A stretch of DNA of 64,000 bases, taken from NCBI GenBank assembly GCA_947561585.1, contig CANNZV010001175.1:24-64023 (forward strand), in the 5' to 3' direction. The position numbers were made by a program, and so were the translations under genes. This DNA is from Caprella mutica (lineage: Eukaryota > Arthropoda > Malacostraca > Amphipoda > Caprellidae). Of this stretch, positions 25,846 through 37,149 are shown one piece after another (position 1 is the stretch's first letter; each line of letters begins with the position of its first letter). The notes below the pieces were generated by a model, which made no database searches, was not told the DNA's origin, and saw nothing but the letters and a program-made list of their open reading frames with translations.

Positions 25846-26691
25846 TCATGGGGGTTTGACTTTCTGTACTTCCGTTCCTGCAGAAGTCGAAGCCCTATAC
25901 ACTCTGCCTTTCTGGTTATTCTCATTTGTGGAAGAAATTTCTCCATACTGTATCATATAGTCCAAATTGACTTCCAAATAGTCTCTCAGATTGAAGTCCT
26001 CTTTCAAATTTGGGAATGCAGGTGGGGATATGAATGGAATTTCAGGAGGATATGGTAGCGCTACATCATTCCTCATATCGCAAAATTCACCCAAGCCCAG
26101 TCTTACAATCTTCCATCTATCTTCAGAGAGAGCATTTAGATTCGGTACATCATTAGCGAATACTACGACTGGAGATGGTTTGAACCTGTCAAAAAATAAC
26201 TTCAAATAATTTCTGCAATACCAAAAGAATATAAGTCAATTATCTACAAAGGACTTCAGAAAATAAAAACATAAGAATGTAGCATGAAGAGAAAAATATT
26301 TATGAAAGCAGCAACACATACTAAATGTACACAACTATTTTAAAACAATCCGATTAAAATATTTCAAACTAAATCCTATCAGTCATGGACAAATCTAAGT
26401 TCATTAATAATTCTCAGGTAATATTTGTATAAAATATATCTACGTTACACTTACTACAACTAATCATATGTACCTTTTGAATACAACTGCATACTTTCCA
26501 GAAGCCATGTACCCATTCTTGATGCATTCAACGAAACCGTAGTCGAAAGACTGTAGCTTTGCTCTCGGTATATCTAAAACGAATCCATTGACATCTGCTA
26601 GCATCGGTCCAATATCATGGACTGACATGGTTTCGTTTAGAAGAATAAACCCATATAGAATATTAAGGACATTTGCTTGTGTGGAGCTCAT
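25846..26691 (-). CDS. Rep-type SF3 helicase-like protein, C-terminal half
   Basis: Two exons, 26474-26691 and 25846-26212, join in frame at a GT-AG intron (donor GTACATATG, acceptor TTGGTATTGCAG) to give 194 residues. Exon 1 contains a Walker B-like GFVLDIPRA followed by YGFVECIKNG and SGKY. Exon 2 contains VVVFANDVPN and LSEDRW. This order matches the back half of the superfamily 3 helicase domain of Rep proteins of CRESS DNA viruses and rolling-circle plasmids. The origin-nicking endonuclease domain and the Walker A loop are not found upstream, so it is a 5-prime-truncated capture or lacks unrecognised upstream exons. The tail after about residue 130 is unlike Rep and rich in Pro. It points away from the recombinase gene and sits inside the same element. 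Both frames are open, so expression is possible. Role unknown. Confidence 0.6.
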
Positions 26692-27903
26692 GTTTTTTAA
26701 TGGATAGTTTAGAAGTTAATTCAACAGTACATATCACATGATGGTAGGATTTCTATAATTTATCATGAACATCCATCAAAATCTTAATAGATCGCCTGTA
26801 CTGGGTAGCAAGCTTTGTAGAACACAATAAACTAGCATTTAGTATGAAATTAAATGCATTTTTAAGTCATGTAGATAAGAGTTATCTTTTCCTCTAATTA
26901 AGATTATATAGTTTGCTTAATTGGAATATGCAAACTATATAAATTGTTCTAAATTTTCTTTGATATTAGAACTAAAATTTAAATCAAATCTAATTATTCC
27001 ATTTAATATTCACATAAGATATAAATACACGTTAAAATAAAAGCTTGTATAAATAATAGCTTATCATATCACAAGGAATTTACTTCCCAATAATACCTAT
27101 GATTGCTTTTATTAGTATGTGAAATTAAATTGAACAGCTAAAATAGTTTAGATTTTAGTGTAAGTTATAAGTTATTGGACAGTTTCACAATTTCGATTCA
27201 ACTAGAAAAAAACTATATGAATTATTTAACGTTCAAATAATTGTGTGGTTGGTATCTATGATATCAAAAGAAGATATCTTGGATACCAGTCACAATTACT
27301 AGTTAAAATTATAGATAAAATAATTCTATTATTTTCGAAAATATTGAACTAATAATATTTACCATTGAAAATAAGTTAAAAGTGAAAATATTTTCTGACA
27401 ATTCTTAACAATTGGCAGGCAATGACGCGTGAAGTTGATCGCTGACGATTTCCGAAATTGACAGCTAATAGTCAAGGTGTTTTCTAGTGATTTGTAAAAT
27501 GTGAGGCTTAGTCACGTTTTTTGGGGCGGGTTATTGTAATACGTAATATTGTAGAAAAAAGTAAACAAACCGTTTTTCACAAACCACAAATAATTGAGAT
27601 GATTTTGGTTTAGAGAGAGGCATTAGTTTTAGTTTTTTCATCATTCTAAATCGATCTAGCAACGTTTCAACTCAATCGGAGCAGTATTTAAAAAGATATT
27701 TGTAAAAATCAGTTGGCGGTGGGGCTAGAAACTGGATATCCAAATTTTTATTAGGTCAGGTAGTATAATTCTGGTGCTATCTGGCAATGAGATCTGAAAA
27801 GTTGAAGTTTGTCAGTATTAAGAGTGCCTATGGTTCATTTGATTTGTTAACTTCAGTGTGACTGGTGACTAGTGAATACTACTCTGACAACTGCAATAGA
27901 AAA

Positions 27904-30900
27904 ATGTCTTCTTATGAAGAGATGTGTATTGATACTTCATTAACTGGTAAGTCTGATAGTAAAATATTATTAATTACTGATTCTTTTAGACTATATCGCG
28001 TTGAGTGATTTTGATAATTTAAATGAAAATATTTTATCTCCCATACTACCTAGGGTAAGATCTGAATTATCAGTCAATTTCACATTTCCGGTCATATAGA
28101 AAGAAATGTTACTTATATTTAATTTTGATTGGTATCCATGATAGGAACCTGCATAAAAAATAAAAATTGAATAATTAGGCTAGTTCTATATATTTTTTTC
28201 TAATAGGACCGAAGATGTGAAATTGACCGATGATTTGTAATTTAGCCTACCTATATATTTTAATATCTAGAGAAAGTTATGGTGGGCCAATTGAAGATTT
28301 AAGGCGTAAGTCCACGATAATGAAACTATTTGTATTTATAGGTACCCAAGTGAAATGTTGAAGTTAAATATTTTATAGGGTGAATATTTAATTTCAGTTT
28401 GATAAAAAAAAAACTACCTGAAAGTGAGCGATGACCTGCGTAATGATAGGGTCACACAAGTGTATTGCGGCACTTTAATTTCCAATTGCGGCCATCGCAT
28501 GAATTTCTCTAAAACCTGCTGAACCTAATTCATACTGAAATGCTGCATATAAAAAGAAGCTAAATGCTTTCTATATATTTTTTTTGTGTGTATTAACTTT
28601 GTAGCTACTATTTTTGTTAGTTTTTTGGGGTTAAAGGCCGCAGTTAACTACAGGGCCGCAATTTACCTGCTTCACCCTAGTTTTAAGTTAATATTTTCAG
28701 CATTCAAATAAGATTACTCTAATATTTCGGTAACTGTGAACATATTGGTAATTGAGTAGTAACCCTATTGCATGAAATGTTGAAAGTCTCTATAGCGAAA
28801 AAATGCAGCAATGAAATAATAAGTTAAAAGTTAATATTATGTCAGTACCCTAGGACTGTCAGATATATCTTAGTTACCGCAATGCAATTTCTTTATTCGA
28901 TTTTATTAAGGAGGTAAATAATAATCATTTATTTATTAATTAACTTTTTATTTATTTATAAGGATATCAGGCATTATTTATTAGCAAGCATTGTATCAGT
29001 TTTCGGATTTTTACCATTTGACGACCCCCACCAAATTTAATTTAAATTATTTTATACGTGTAATTTTGTCCGTAGAGTCCAAAAATCATAACAGTTTTTT
29101 TTAGAAAATAATACTTTTTGAGATATGAGGGTATAAAGTTATTTATTTCCTATGTATTACTGAAGGATTGAGAACTTTAAAAGTACTCGTGTTTCCATTT
29201 AAATTACTCAAAACATTAGATTTTTTACATGAAACTGTAATGTGGTTTATTGTATCCGCTAGTTTGTTGTACTGCACACATCATGACTGATTAATGACCT
29301 GGCAGTAGGGAGGGGGGCTTGGATAAATATCGAATATTTCCAGTTTCCTTGATATCTTCCATTTATTACTTCAATACTGATAATTGATATACGTGTAATG
29401 GGGGGCGTGCCGCCCCCCATACCCCCCCGCCAGGTCATTAAACGATCATGAAGTGTGTAGTACAACAAACTACATAACGGCTATCTTGCGGCTACAGACT
29501 TGTGGTATGTGACTTTGCACTTTCATTTAGGACTGCTTTTTCGACTCCCTTGTACTCATTTTTTCACGTCAACAATTTGAGCTTTAATTTCTAAGTATAC
29601 GTTACATTTTATATTTAATCAAATAATCTTTCCTTTAGATTCATCTGATTCTGATGACGGTTCTAGTTCCTATTGCTCTTCCACTGATGATAATGGATCC
29701 GGCAATTTTGTTTCCACAAAAAGTGTAAGTTTCATTTAATTTTGAGAGAAATATATATTTACCTGCTTGAATAGATAGTGTGATTTGATATTAAATGATT
29801 ATCAATGTATTTTTTTACAGATCAAAGACTTAGACGATCAGCTGGAGGATAAGGATATCTCTGAATTTATGCTGGAAGAAGGAAAGAAAAGATACAATGA
29901 GGGTATCCCATTCGATCTACTCTACCGGCGGTCACAAGGTGAACTCTTAAAAGAAACTGTAGCTGCTGTGCAAGATGCAAAGGCTGCGTTTCAAACTAAA
30001 TTAAGGGAAGCAGCCAGTTTCTATTTCTCAAATATCAATGATGTAATGTTGATGGATAAAGTATGTAATGATGTCCCTGAAAATGTTGAGAGTGGGAAAA
30101 GTTTGAATCCGGTTATACAGAGATTATCGGACGGGACATTAAAACTGAATTGCCCCATTAAAGACTGCTCAACCAGTTCACTTAGGCTGAAGCGCCACTT
30201 GTTAAACCAGCATGAAAACATTAATGCAGATGGAGTTAAAACTATAGTAGAAATGGCACGGAAGATGGAGAAAAACAAATTAGCAAGTGAAAAATGCTAC
30301 ATCGATGAGAAAGCGTCTGAAACTATAAAATACAAGAAACATAGGCCTCTTCATCATGTTGATAGGAAAACAAATTTCGTAAAATGTTTTCTATGTAATT
30401 CTATTGTATCAAACATTTCTCAGCATCTTCATAAAAAGCACAAGCTTACTAAGAGTACAAAGGAGCAGTCTGATGCATTAGAACAGTGTGCAGTTATACC
30501 TAAAGTCTACACCCGAACTGAAGGGAAAAAGGTAGTGGAGCTTCGTGGGTCAGAGTATAATGACGCTAGAAGCACTTACGGAAAAGAGATAGACGAAGAA
30601 CATTCAGTAATGGTAAATCTGAAAAAGTACCGGAACCAAATGAATGAACTTGTATCCAATATTCAGAAATCTAACGATGAGGGCGAGAAGGAATCATTAC
30701 AAGAGGAGCTTAGAGTCTCAAGTGAAAAGTACAAGGAATTCCGATATAGAGATACTAGAAAATATTCAGACCGAACTAAAGTTTGGAAGGAATCTTATGA
30801 ATCGTACTTAAATCTGAGGGACAATTACAATCCAAAAAGATGTGCCAGCATGGCAATCGATGTCATTATTAGGTATGAGGAGAAGGCTGGTCCCATTTCT

Positions 30901-32350
30901 TTTCAAGACTTGCAGAACATGAAGTACCTTCGAAGAATTGTGCAGAACTTCAAAGACGCTTCGGGCATGCAAGCAAACAGCAAAATCAAGTATTTGAAGA
31001 TGTTTTGCAACTTGCTTAGTTACCTCTTCACCGATTGCGATAGCCCTGAAAAGTCTAATGAAGAAGATGATCTGTCGAAAAAGATGCTGAATAGCATTTT
31101 ATTAAAAGAAGCACAAAATGAGGTCGATAATGTGATCGTTTCTCTCTTGAAAGAGACCGGTAAAGAGAGGCTCAAATCAAGAGACAAGAGCATCAAAAAC
31201 CTATTGACCAAAGAAGATCTCAAAATAATGTCCGATGCAATCAGGTCAGATATTTTGAAAATACTATCGGATGATCAGAATGATAGGTCTCTCTATTCAG
31301 TGTCAAAAGTGCTACAAATAAGAAATGACCTGATGGCAATAGGATTCCTAAACCTCGGAAGGCGAACGATGGAAATGACCACCATGACACTTGAAGAGTT
31401 GAAGGATGCCGAAAGGACTGAACTTCAAAATGGAGAAATCTATCACGTTGTTCAGGTATGTTAGGTATTTTTCTTATTAAATTGCACTATCAATTTCCTC
31501 CTTGAATCTCATTTAATATTTATTAAACATTTCGCAGGTCTTGGAACAAAAAAGCCTTAGAAACGGAAAGAAAGCTGCCGTTACTTTCAAGAATGATGAA
31601 TATAAAGTCCTCAATATATTTGTCAATGAATTGAGAGGCAAAATATGCCATAACAATAGTTTACAGTGTGTGTTTCCCTCTTCTGATGAAGGAGGAAGAC
31701 AACTGACCCTAGGAGGAGTATGGAAAATTCTGAACAAGTATAAAGCTCCCTCTGGCATCAAACTGACATCTCAAATTGTTAGGAAGTCTAAGGTCACCAA
31801 CTCCAGAACCCTTGCTCTCACATCCGGTCAGAAAGATGCTACCGCATTTGCTATGGGGCATGATACTGCAACTGGCGATAGGTATTATGCTATGCACAAC
31901 TTGATTGACAGCACTAATGCTTGCTTATCACTTGAAAAGTCTACTTCAGATGCATCATTGGCAGGACCATCATCAGCTTCTACTCCATTGGCATCTGGAC
32001 CAAATCCCGAAGATCTCCTCTTGCCAAGTAGAGTTCAGAAAATTCATTCGGTTAAAAGAGTTGTTCATTTCGAGAAGGGAAGTGAATCGTCAGAATTAGA
32101 AGATCTGGACAGCACCGTTATGAATTTGAGGGCGAAAAAACTGAGGTTAGGCGATAAGGAGGCAGAGGTGGAATTAAATAAGAGTATAAAGAAAATAGTT
32201 GAAACTGTTCGAGAATCAGGAGATATGGAGCAGCTCTACAGTGAGAAGGGGCTACTGTCTGTAAAGTTCATATCACAGAAATTACAAAGTAACTTGAGAA
32301 AAAAGTTCTCTGTGAAGAGAATTAGAGCAGTAGCTAACAAACATTTGTAA
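27904..32350 (+). CDS. zinc-finger tyrosine-recombinase-like protein (four exons)
   Basis: Predicted 858 residues from exons 27904-27946, 29639-29724, 29821-31455 and 31538-32350, all with GT-AG introns and an open frame throughout. The start has a good AAAATG context. The N-terminus is acidic and Ser-rich. Two zinc fingers follow: C154-x4-C-x9-H-x4-H and C232-x2-C-x9-H-x4-H. A charged, probably helical region follows, then a C-terminal domain that fits tyrosine recombinases. That domain has Arg I in LGRRTMEMTTMTLEEL (R557 or R558), a Lys near 599-600, Arg II at R670 (HxxR seems to be QxxR), and H696 in MGHDTATGDRYY with the nucleophile Y704 or Y705. The last 150 residues are basic and unassigned. 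AATAAA signals lie after the stop, around 32406 and 32515. Expected role: DNA strand exchange that moves the surrounding element. The catalytic assignment is by motif only. Confidence 0.75.
28449..28677. mobile_element. MITE with GGGTCACGCAGG ends, copy 1 (TA duplication)
   Basis: A 229-bp element flanked by TA dinucleotides in intron 1 of the recombinase gene. The ends are degraded inverted copies of GGGTCACGCAGGTAAATTGC, and GGCCGCAGTTAACT lies inside the right arm. A better-preserved copy is at 40220-40449. Confidence 0.85.
29245..29480. mobile_element. small MITE with TAGTTTGTTGTACTGCACAC ends
   Basis: Inverted arms of more than 40 bp start TAGTTTGTTGTACTGCACAC at 29260 and end with the complement at 29472. 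The centre has a GC-rich palindrome GGGGGGCGTGCCGCCCCCC. It lies in intron 1 of the recombinase gene, just before exon 2. Half copies occur at 9985-10075 and 61845-61930. Confidence 0.82.
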
Positions 32351-32880
32351 TTTTTTTTATTAGTCATTCAATTGTTAAAATAGGTAGCAGCATATACCTA
32401 TGCAAAATAAAATTCACCCAATTCAAGAATATAGAGATTAGGAGGTCTTTAAGGCCTTGTTTTGTTAATTTATATTTTCCAAATGTATGATTGTTATACA
32501 TTTTGTATGATATAATAAAAGTTTTGTTTCTTTAATTTATAATTCATTTAATCCTGGTTTTAGAGTTTCTACTTTTTTTATACGTTTTTTCACTCCATAT
32601 ATCAGTTTATATCCTTGAGTTACCAATAATATATTCCAATTTAGAACTTAATTGTAAGTAAATGAGAGTTTGAATAATGCTGTTAAACATGAGTGACTAT
32701 TGTTTCAAGTCAAACCTTTTAACTATGAAAATTTTCAATTTATTTCATTTCACTACAATTTGCTCTATTTTTCTTTAAATTTAAATAAATAATTGGCGTT
32801 GAATCTGGAAATTGTTATTCTGAAGTCAGGTTAAGCAGATAACATTGCAAAAGATGAAAACAGCAATAAATTTATTTGAA

Positions 32881-33062
32881 TGTTGACTCTCTATGAAAAT
32901 TTCCGGAAACTGTCAGGCAATCCATTATAGGTACTGCTGCCATTCGCCTGACTTTTTCCAATGTCATGTTACGTATTTTCCGGACAGTTTCAGAAACTGT
33001 CAGGTTATTGTCCAGATTGTGTTTGACATTGCCTGACAATTTCCGAAATTAGTGAGTGGAGA
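32881..33062. promoter_or_regulatory. right subterminal repeats with a 24-bp palindrome
   Basis: Contains GGAAACTGTCAGGCAA, CGCCTGACTTTTTCC, GCCTGACAATTTCC and, at 32981-33004, the near-palindrome GGACAGTTTC-A-GAAACTGTC. Two inverted arms around a tiny centre resemble a recombinase core site. A role as binding site is inference. Confidence 0.5.
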
Positions 33063-33090
33063 AGTCTCGCCTGGCAGTTTTCCGTGTACC

Positions 33091-33160
33091 GATATGCCTA
33101 CCAATAATGCATTCCTGCTCTTAAAACTATAGGTCTATGACTCTAGCTCAGTAAAAGGAA
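33091..33160. repeat. last 71-bp array unit, right of the transposon
   Basis: Continues GATATGCCTACCAATAATGC and then diverges, still recognisable through TATAGGTCTATGACTCTAG and AGTAAAAGGAAT. It marks the transition from the B upstream flank to the GrC 3-prime flank. Confidence 0.8.
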
Positions 33161-33339
33161 TGGTAGCTAGAATAATGGGATCATACATAATTCTTATATA
33201 CAAGAATCTTATGAGTTCTAAGGAAAATGGAAATAATTGATCAGAAATGACTTAATCTTAATTGAATATCATTCGAAAATGATCTCATTTTCAGTTCGGT
33301 TCTAATAAAAATCTTAAACTATACTCTATATATTACCAT

Positions 33340-34140
33340 AAAAAGCCTCTACATTACGCCATATTCATATCTCTTCATTTGCTGTCCCCAAACACTACTC
33401 TCATAGCTAGTAATGCAACGTCAGCATTCCTTGTGAGTACTTCAGTTGTACGAAGTCTAAAGTGGTTCTGATATTGCCACTCGACAGTGTGTCTGACTTT
33501 TATTCTCCTTACAAGAAGAAACTTGTAAAGAAAATAGTCGGTATTGTTGTTTAGAAGAAAGGAAACACAGAATTGAATTTAGGTAAAAAAATTGGTTAAA
33601 ATAGGAGAATGTTCCAGAGTTTACTATTATATTGAAATCTTAAAATCTACAGAGACTCCAACAGAGTAAATGTTCATGGCTTGAAGGGAACCAATATATG
33701 AAGTTTACAATTTACGGAATGTATGAATTGTTTACGGATACTAAGAATGTTTCAAATGTTTTAGTAACTTGAATGGGTCTATGTAACGCCGTTAAGTAAC
33801 TTAGAAAGTCAGTATATGGTATCATTTGAACACTTTAGCCAAACTTTAGCCATTCATAACTATAATGTCCACTTAACTCTCTTATTTGGTCCTATATATC
33901 TGCAGCGTGATTGAGGTTATGAGAGGAATATGAGGAGCAATGGAATGAATATTCCATTGCTTGTATGTAGATGTAATATGAAAGTTTATTTTGAATCCAT
34001 TTTATTTTGAATTTTTAAATAATTTTTTGATAATTACACGCTAGAAATATCGAATAATGATGATTAACAAAATGACAAAATACAGTAAAATAGAGTACAA
34101 CCTCATGGTCTGTCGGAGCGTTTTAAAAAGCATTTTAAAA
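33340..34140. repeat. 3-prime flank of GrC
   Basis: Very similar to 15810-16660 downstream of GrB over its whole length and to 37150-38270 downstream of GrD. Non-coding. Confidence 0.75.
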
Positions 34141-34144
34141 CACT

Positions 34145-36053
34145 TTAGTGGGACCGTTGAATTACCAAAAGTACTTCTTCTTCCCAAGTTTTCAGAGAGT
34201 CCTTTTCTGACTCACTGTACCTGAACTGCATCAAAATTGCAGTAGAAGTTGCCACAAAACTGAATATCTGAAAACAAAAATATAGAATATAGAATATTCG
34301 ATCAAAAACTTACATGAGTTTTACGTTAAAATTCACAAAGAAGCTCATAGTTTTACCTGTATTAGGTTTGCTCTATTTAGAGTGAAGAGTCCCATAACAT
34401 CTAATTGTGGCCTCCTTTCCAATAAATCCATAAGTTCACTGAACTGGAGGGTAAACAGAAGAGTATGAATTTTAACTAAAGTCGATTTGCTTGGAAACTT
34501 AATTCTTCAGCTTTTTAATATTTACATACTTAAAGTCGGAAACATGGTGTTACATTGATATTAATAGTTCAGCCAGAAATATATAAAGGTCATATTCATT
34601 TAAGGGCTATATGTACTCCCCAATTTCCGACTGCTATCAATGTTCGATTATTAAGTGGTTATCTTACCTGAGAATGTTTCAAACCCAAAGAAGGAGTATT
34701 TTTCAGTAGTAAAAGAGAAGATAAGATATCTTCCACCTGTAGGTTTAGAAAAATAAAAATGAATTACCTTGAACCTATGACAATCATGAGATAGTTTAAA
34801 CAATTTTCAACTTATTTTTATTAATTTTTATGTATAAAATTCGTTTACTTTCTATATAATTAAACTATTATTTCAGAATCATCAGAATTTGAAGTAAGCT
34901 ACCTTTCTTATCTCATCGAAGCTACAGAAGTACTCACTGAGTTTTCAAAATAGGTTGTGGTGTTTGACAGATGAATGATAGGAGTAACATTGATGAGCAG
35001 GTGGACTAATGTTGAAAATTTAAATACCGTTGACATTTGTGACCACATTGAGAAATAGAAAAGATTCACTAGAAGTGATCCGATCAAAACAACCAACATA
35101 ACAAGCAGAAAAGGGCTGCAATACGATTCAACCAGTTGGAGATATTCGTACACCTTGAGAGTCTGTAATTTTATTTCATCATAATCTATCCTCATTTTGT
35201 ATTCGTTTGAATGATTAGCTGAACTCTCAGTCCATGAATTTAAGAGTTTTGGTTTTGAAGGTAAGGTTTTCACAGAAGAATTGTCAGTAGCAGTTTCTGC
35301 AATGACAGAAGCGTAGGGTTTCTTGGTTTTCCAGCTTCCATTTCTTTCTTTTTTATATCCCCATTTAAGCCTTGAGTCTAGAATTCCTTTTCGTTTCATT
35401 TCCAAGAAGGGCTTGTAGATTGTTCTGATCGCTGAACAAGCGAATTCCATATGCGCCCGAAATAGATAGGAGAATAAGAATATGTAAAGTCCAAAAAAGA
35501 AGTATCTGACCATGTTCGTTATTTGTGGAATGCTTTGTAGAAATGGTTCCAAGTACAGGATTATCATAATGCACACACTGATGTAAATTATACTTGATAA
35601 TCCTAATATGATAGTGAAAGGATCGATGAGTATGACTGGAGTTTCAATTTCAATATTATTAGATATCAAGGACGTTAGATTCATAATTCTTTTCAATATT
35701 CTGATGTGCCAAAATCCCAATGCCTGCATGGCAGATATGGATGCCGAGCTCATCACATCATAGGTCATATGAGCCAATATCAAAGTGACTGATTTATCTG
35801 CTGTACTTCTTGGATATAAGATGGAGTTGATAAATTCAAAACCCATTAAAGAGCAAACACAAAACGCCATTATTCCACTCCACTGCATCAGAGGAAGACA
35901 AGTTTTAAACTTTGAAATTTTGAACGATTCCCCTGCTGAAAATCTTTCCACTTTGTATTTGAAAGGGAAAAATCCAAACAATTTAAATAGGAAGAAGAAC
36001 ACTCGAAGTAGGTAGGAATTTCCTTTCATTTTAACACTTTGAGTTCTTCTCAT
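34145..36053 (-). CDS. gustatory receptor GrC (four exons)
   Basis: A predicted GR of about 464 residues with exons 34938-36053, 34668-34736, 34357-34443 and 34145-34267. It has the same architecture as GrA: FKLFGFFPFKY block, hydrophobic segments and the TSTAILMQF signature in the last exon. Base changes remove the stop codon used by GrB and GrD, so the tail runs 19 residues further to a stop at 34145. The ATG at 36053 aligns with that of GrA. The reading frame upstream stays open but has no other ATG in it. The stretch 35053-35335 is almost identical to GrA. Intron 2 lacks the MITE of B and D, so C groups with A. Ligand unknown. No disruption was seen. Confidence 0.88.
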
Positions 36054-36129
36054 ATTATGTAAGACCGTCTTTAGCTTCAACTGTTGGATTACTGTCTTCT
36101 TATATAGCTGTAAATGAATCAATAATATG

Positions 36130-37130
36130 GACCAGTGTTGATTGCCATATATTTACTGTTTACTGATGAATGTTATTCAGCTATTTCAATCAAGTTTAAA
36201 TAGACCATCGATTTGCTAATATTTTCTAAGAACTTTGATGAATTATTGTCACTTTCGTTCTTGATTACCTGTTATTCATTCCTAAGCTGTATGTCTCTGA
36301 ATTATTTACAATGCATGTTAAAAGATCACGGGCATTCTTAATAGGTTCTTGCACTAAAATTATTTACTTCTGGAATATATAGGATTCAGCTTAATATTTT
36401 TTTAAATTTATCATCCTTTATGGTTTTTATCATATTATTTTTTTTGAATATTCATGACTTGAATAAATATAATCCTATTGGATTTTACACATTAGCCTAT
36501 CCCTTTATGCCCTACGATTATGGTCATCAAGGATTAAGGAGTGACTCCACTCAATTTTTTGTAAAAGTCACAAAGTTTTTAATTTCAGATGCGTGACATT
36601 TTAAGTTTTCTTTAACGTAATAACCGTTAATATTTATTTCTTGTAACTCTATAGTTACCACGATGAATTTCGAATAAATTGTTCGTTGATATATTCCAAG
36701 AACACCTTCAGGTACAACGTTGGATTAAAAAATCCACTTATGCCAAATGCATTTCCGTGAAATAAATAAATAAATGCTTTACTTTTTACAGCGCTGCTAA
36801 ATGTATGACTGCTCTTCGTTTTGAATAAATATTTAGAGTTAAAAATGGAAAGTAAGATGAATCTAAAAATAGCAGAAATACTAATTTTCCTAATTTATCA
36901 GAGATAGTATAATAATTTGAGGACCATACATCCAGGTTTCATAATCTTCCTAATAAATTGATTTCATTACAAAAGTCAATAATAAAAAAAATCTAATCTT
37001 AAAAGTATCCCATATTTGAGATCATGGAAGGAATAATATCTGAGAGAGATATATGTACAAAAATATACTTACGAACTAAAGTCTAAGCTTTTAACTATTT
37101 CTATTTTACTTTTATGTTCAACTAATAAAA
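36130..37130. repeat. upstream flank of GrC
   Basis: Aligns with 14800-15760 upstream of GrA with scattered small indels. Probable promoter region, but no motif can be assigned with confidence. Confidence 0.6.
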
Positions 37131-37149
37131 TTTATATTACCATTAAAAA

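Larger units (their letters stand above)
23623..33090. mobile_element. 9.5-kb transposon with tyrosine-recombinase gene
   Basis: Both ends carry an inverted GGT-n3-CGGAAAACTGCCAGG and are flanked by an exact 8-bp duplication GATATGCC (23615-23622 and 33091-33098). After removal of a nested element, the left terminal match continues into AGACTTCTCC (25197-25206), mirrored at 33056-33065. Subterminal zones (25220-25730 and 32880-33060) contain many GGAAACTGTCAGGC copies in both orientations. Cargo is an intact spliced gene for a zinc-finger tyrosine-recombinase-like protein (plus) and a Rep-helicase-like gene (minus). Two small MITEs sit in intron 1 of the recombinase gene. Cryptons, the known eukaryotic tyrosine-recombinase transposons, usually lack such inverted ends and 8-bp duplications, so this does not fit a family I can name. 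Confidence 0.85.

Noticed and set aside
27904..32350. DDE transposase (hAT or P type) suggested by the 8-bp duplication
   Set aside because: No DDE or hAT dimerisation motifs were seen. The C-terminal R-K-R-H-Y arrangement fits a tyrosine recombinase better.
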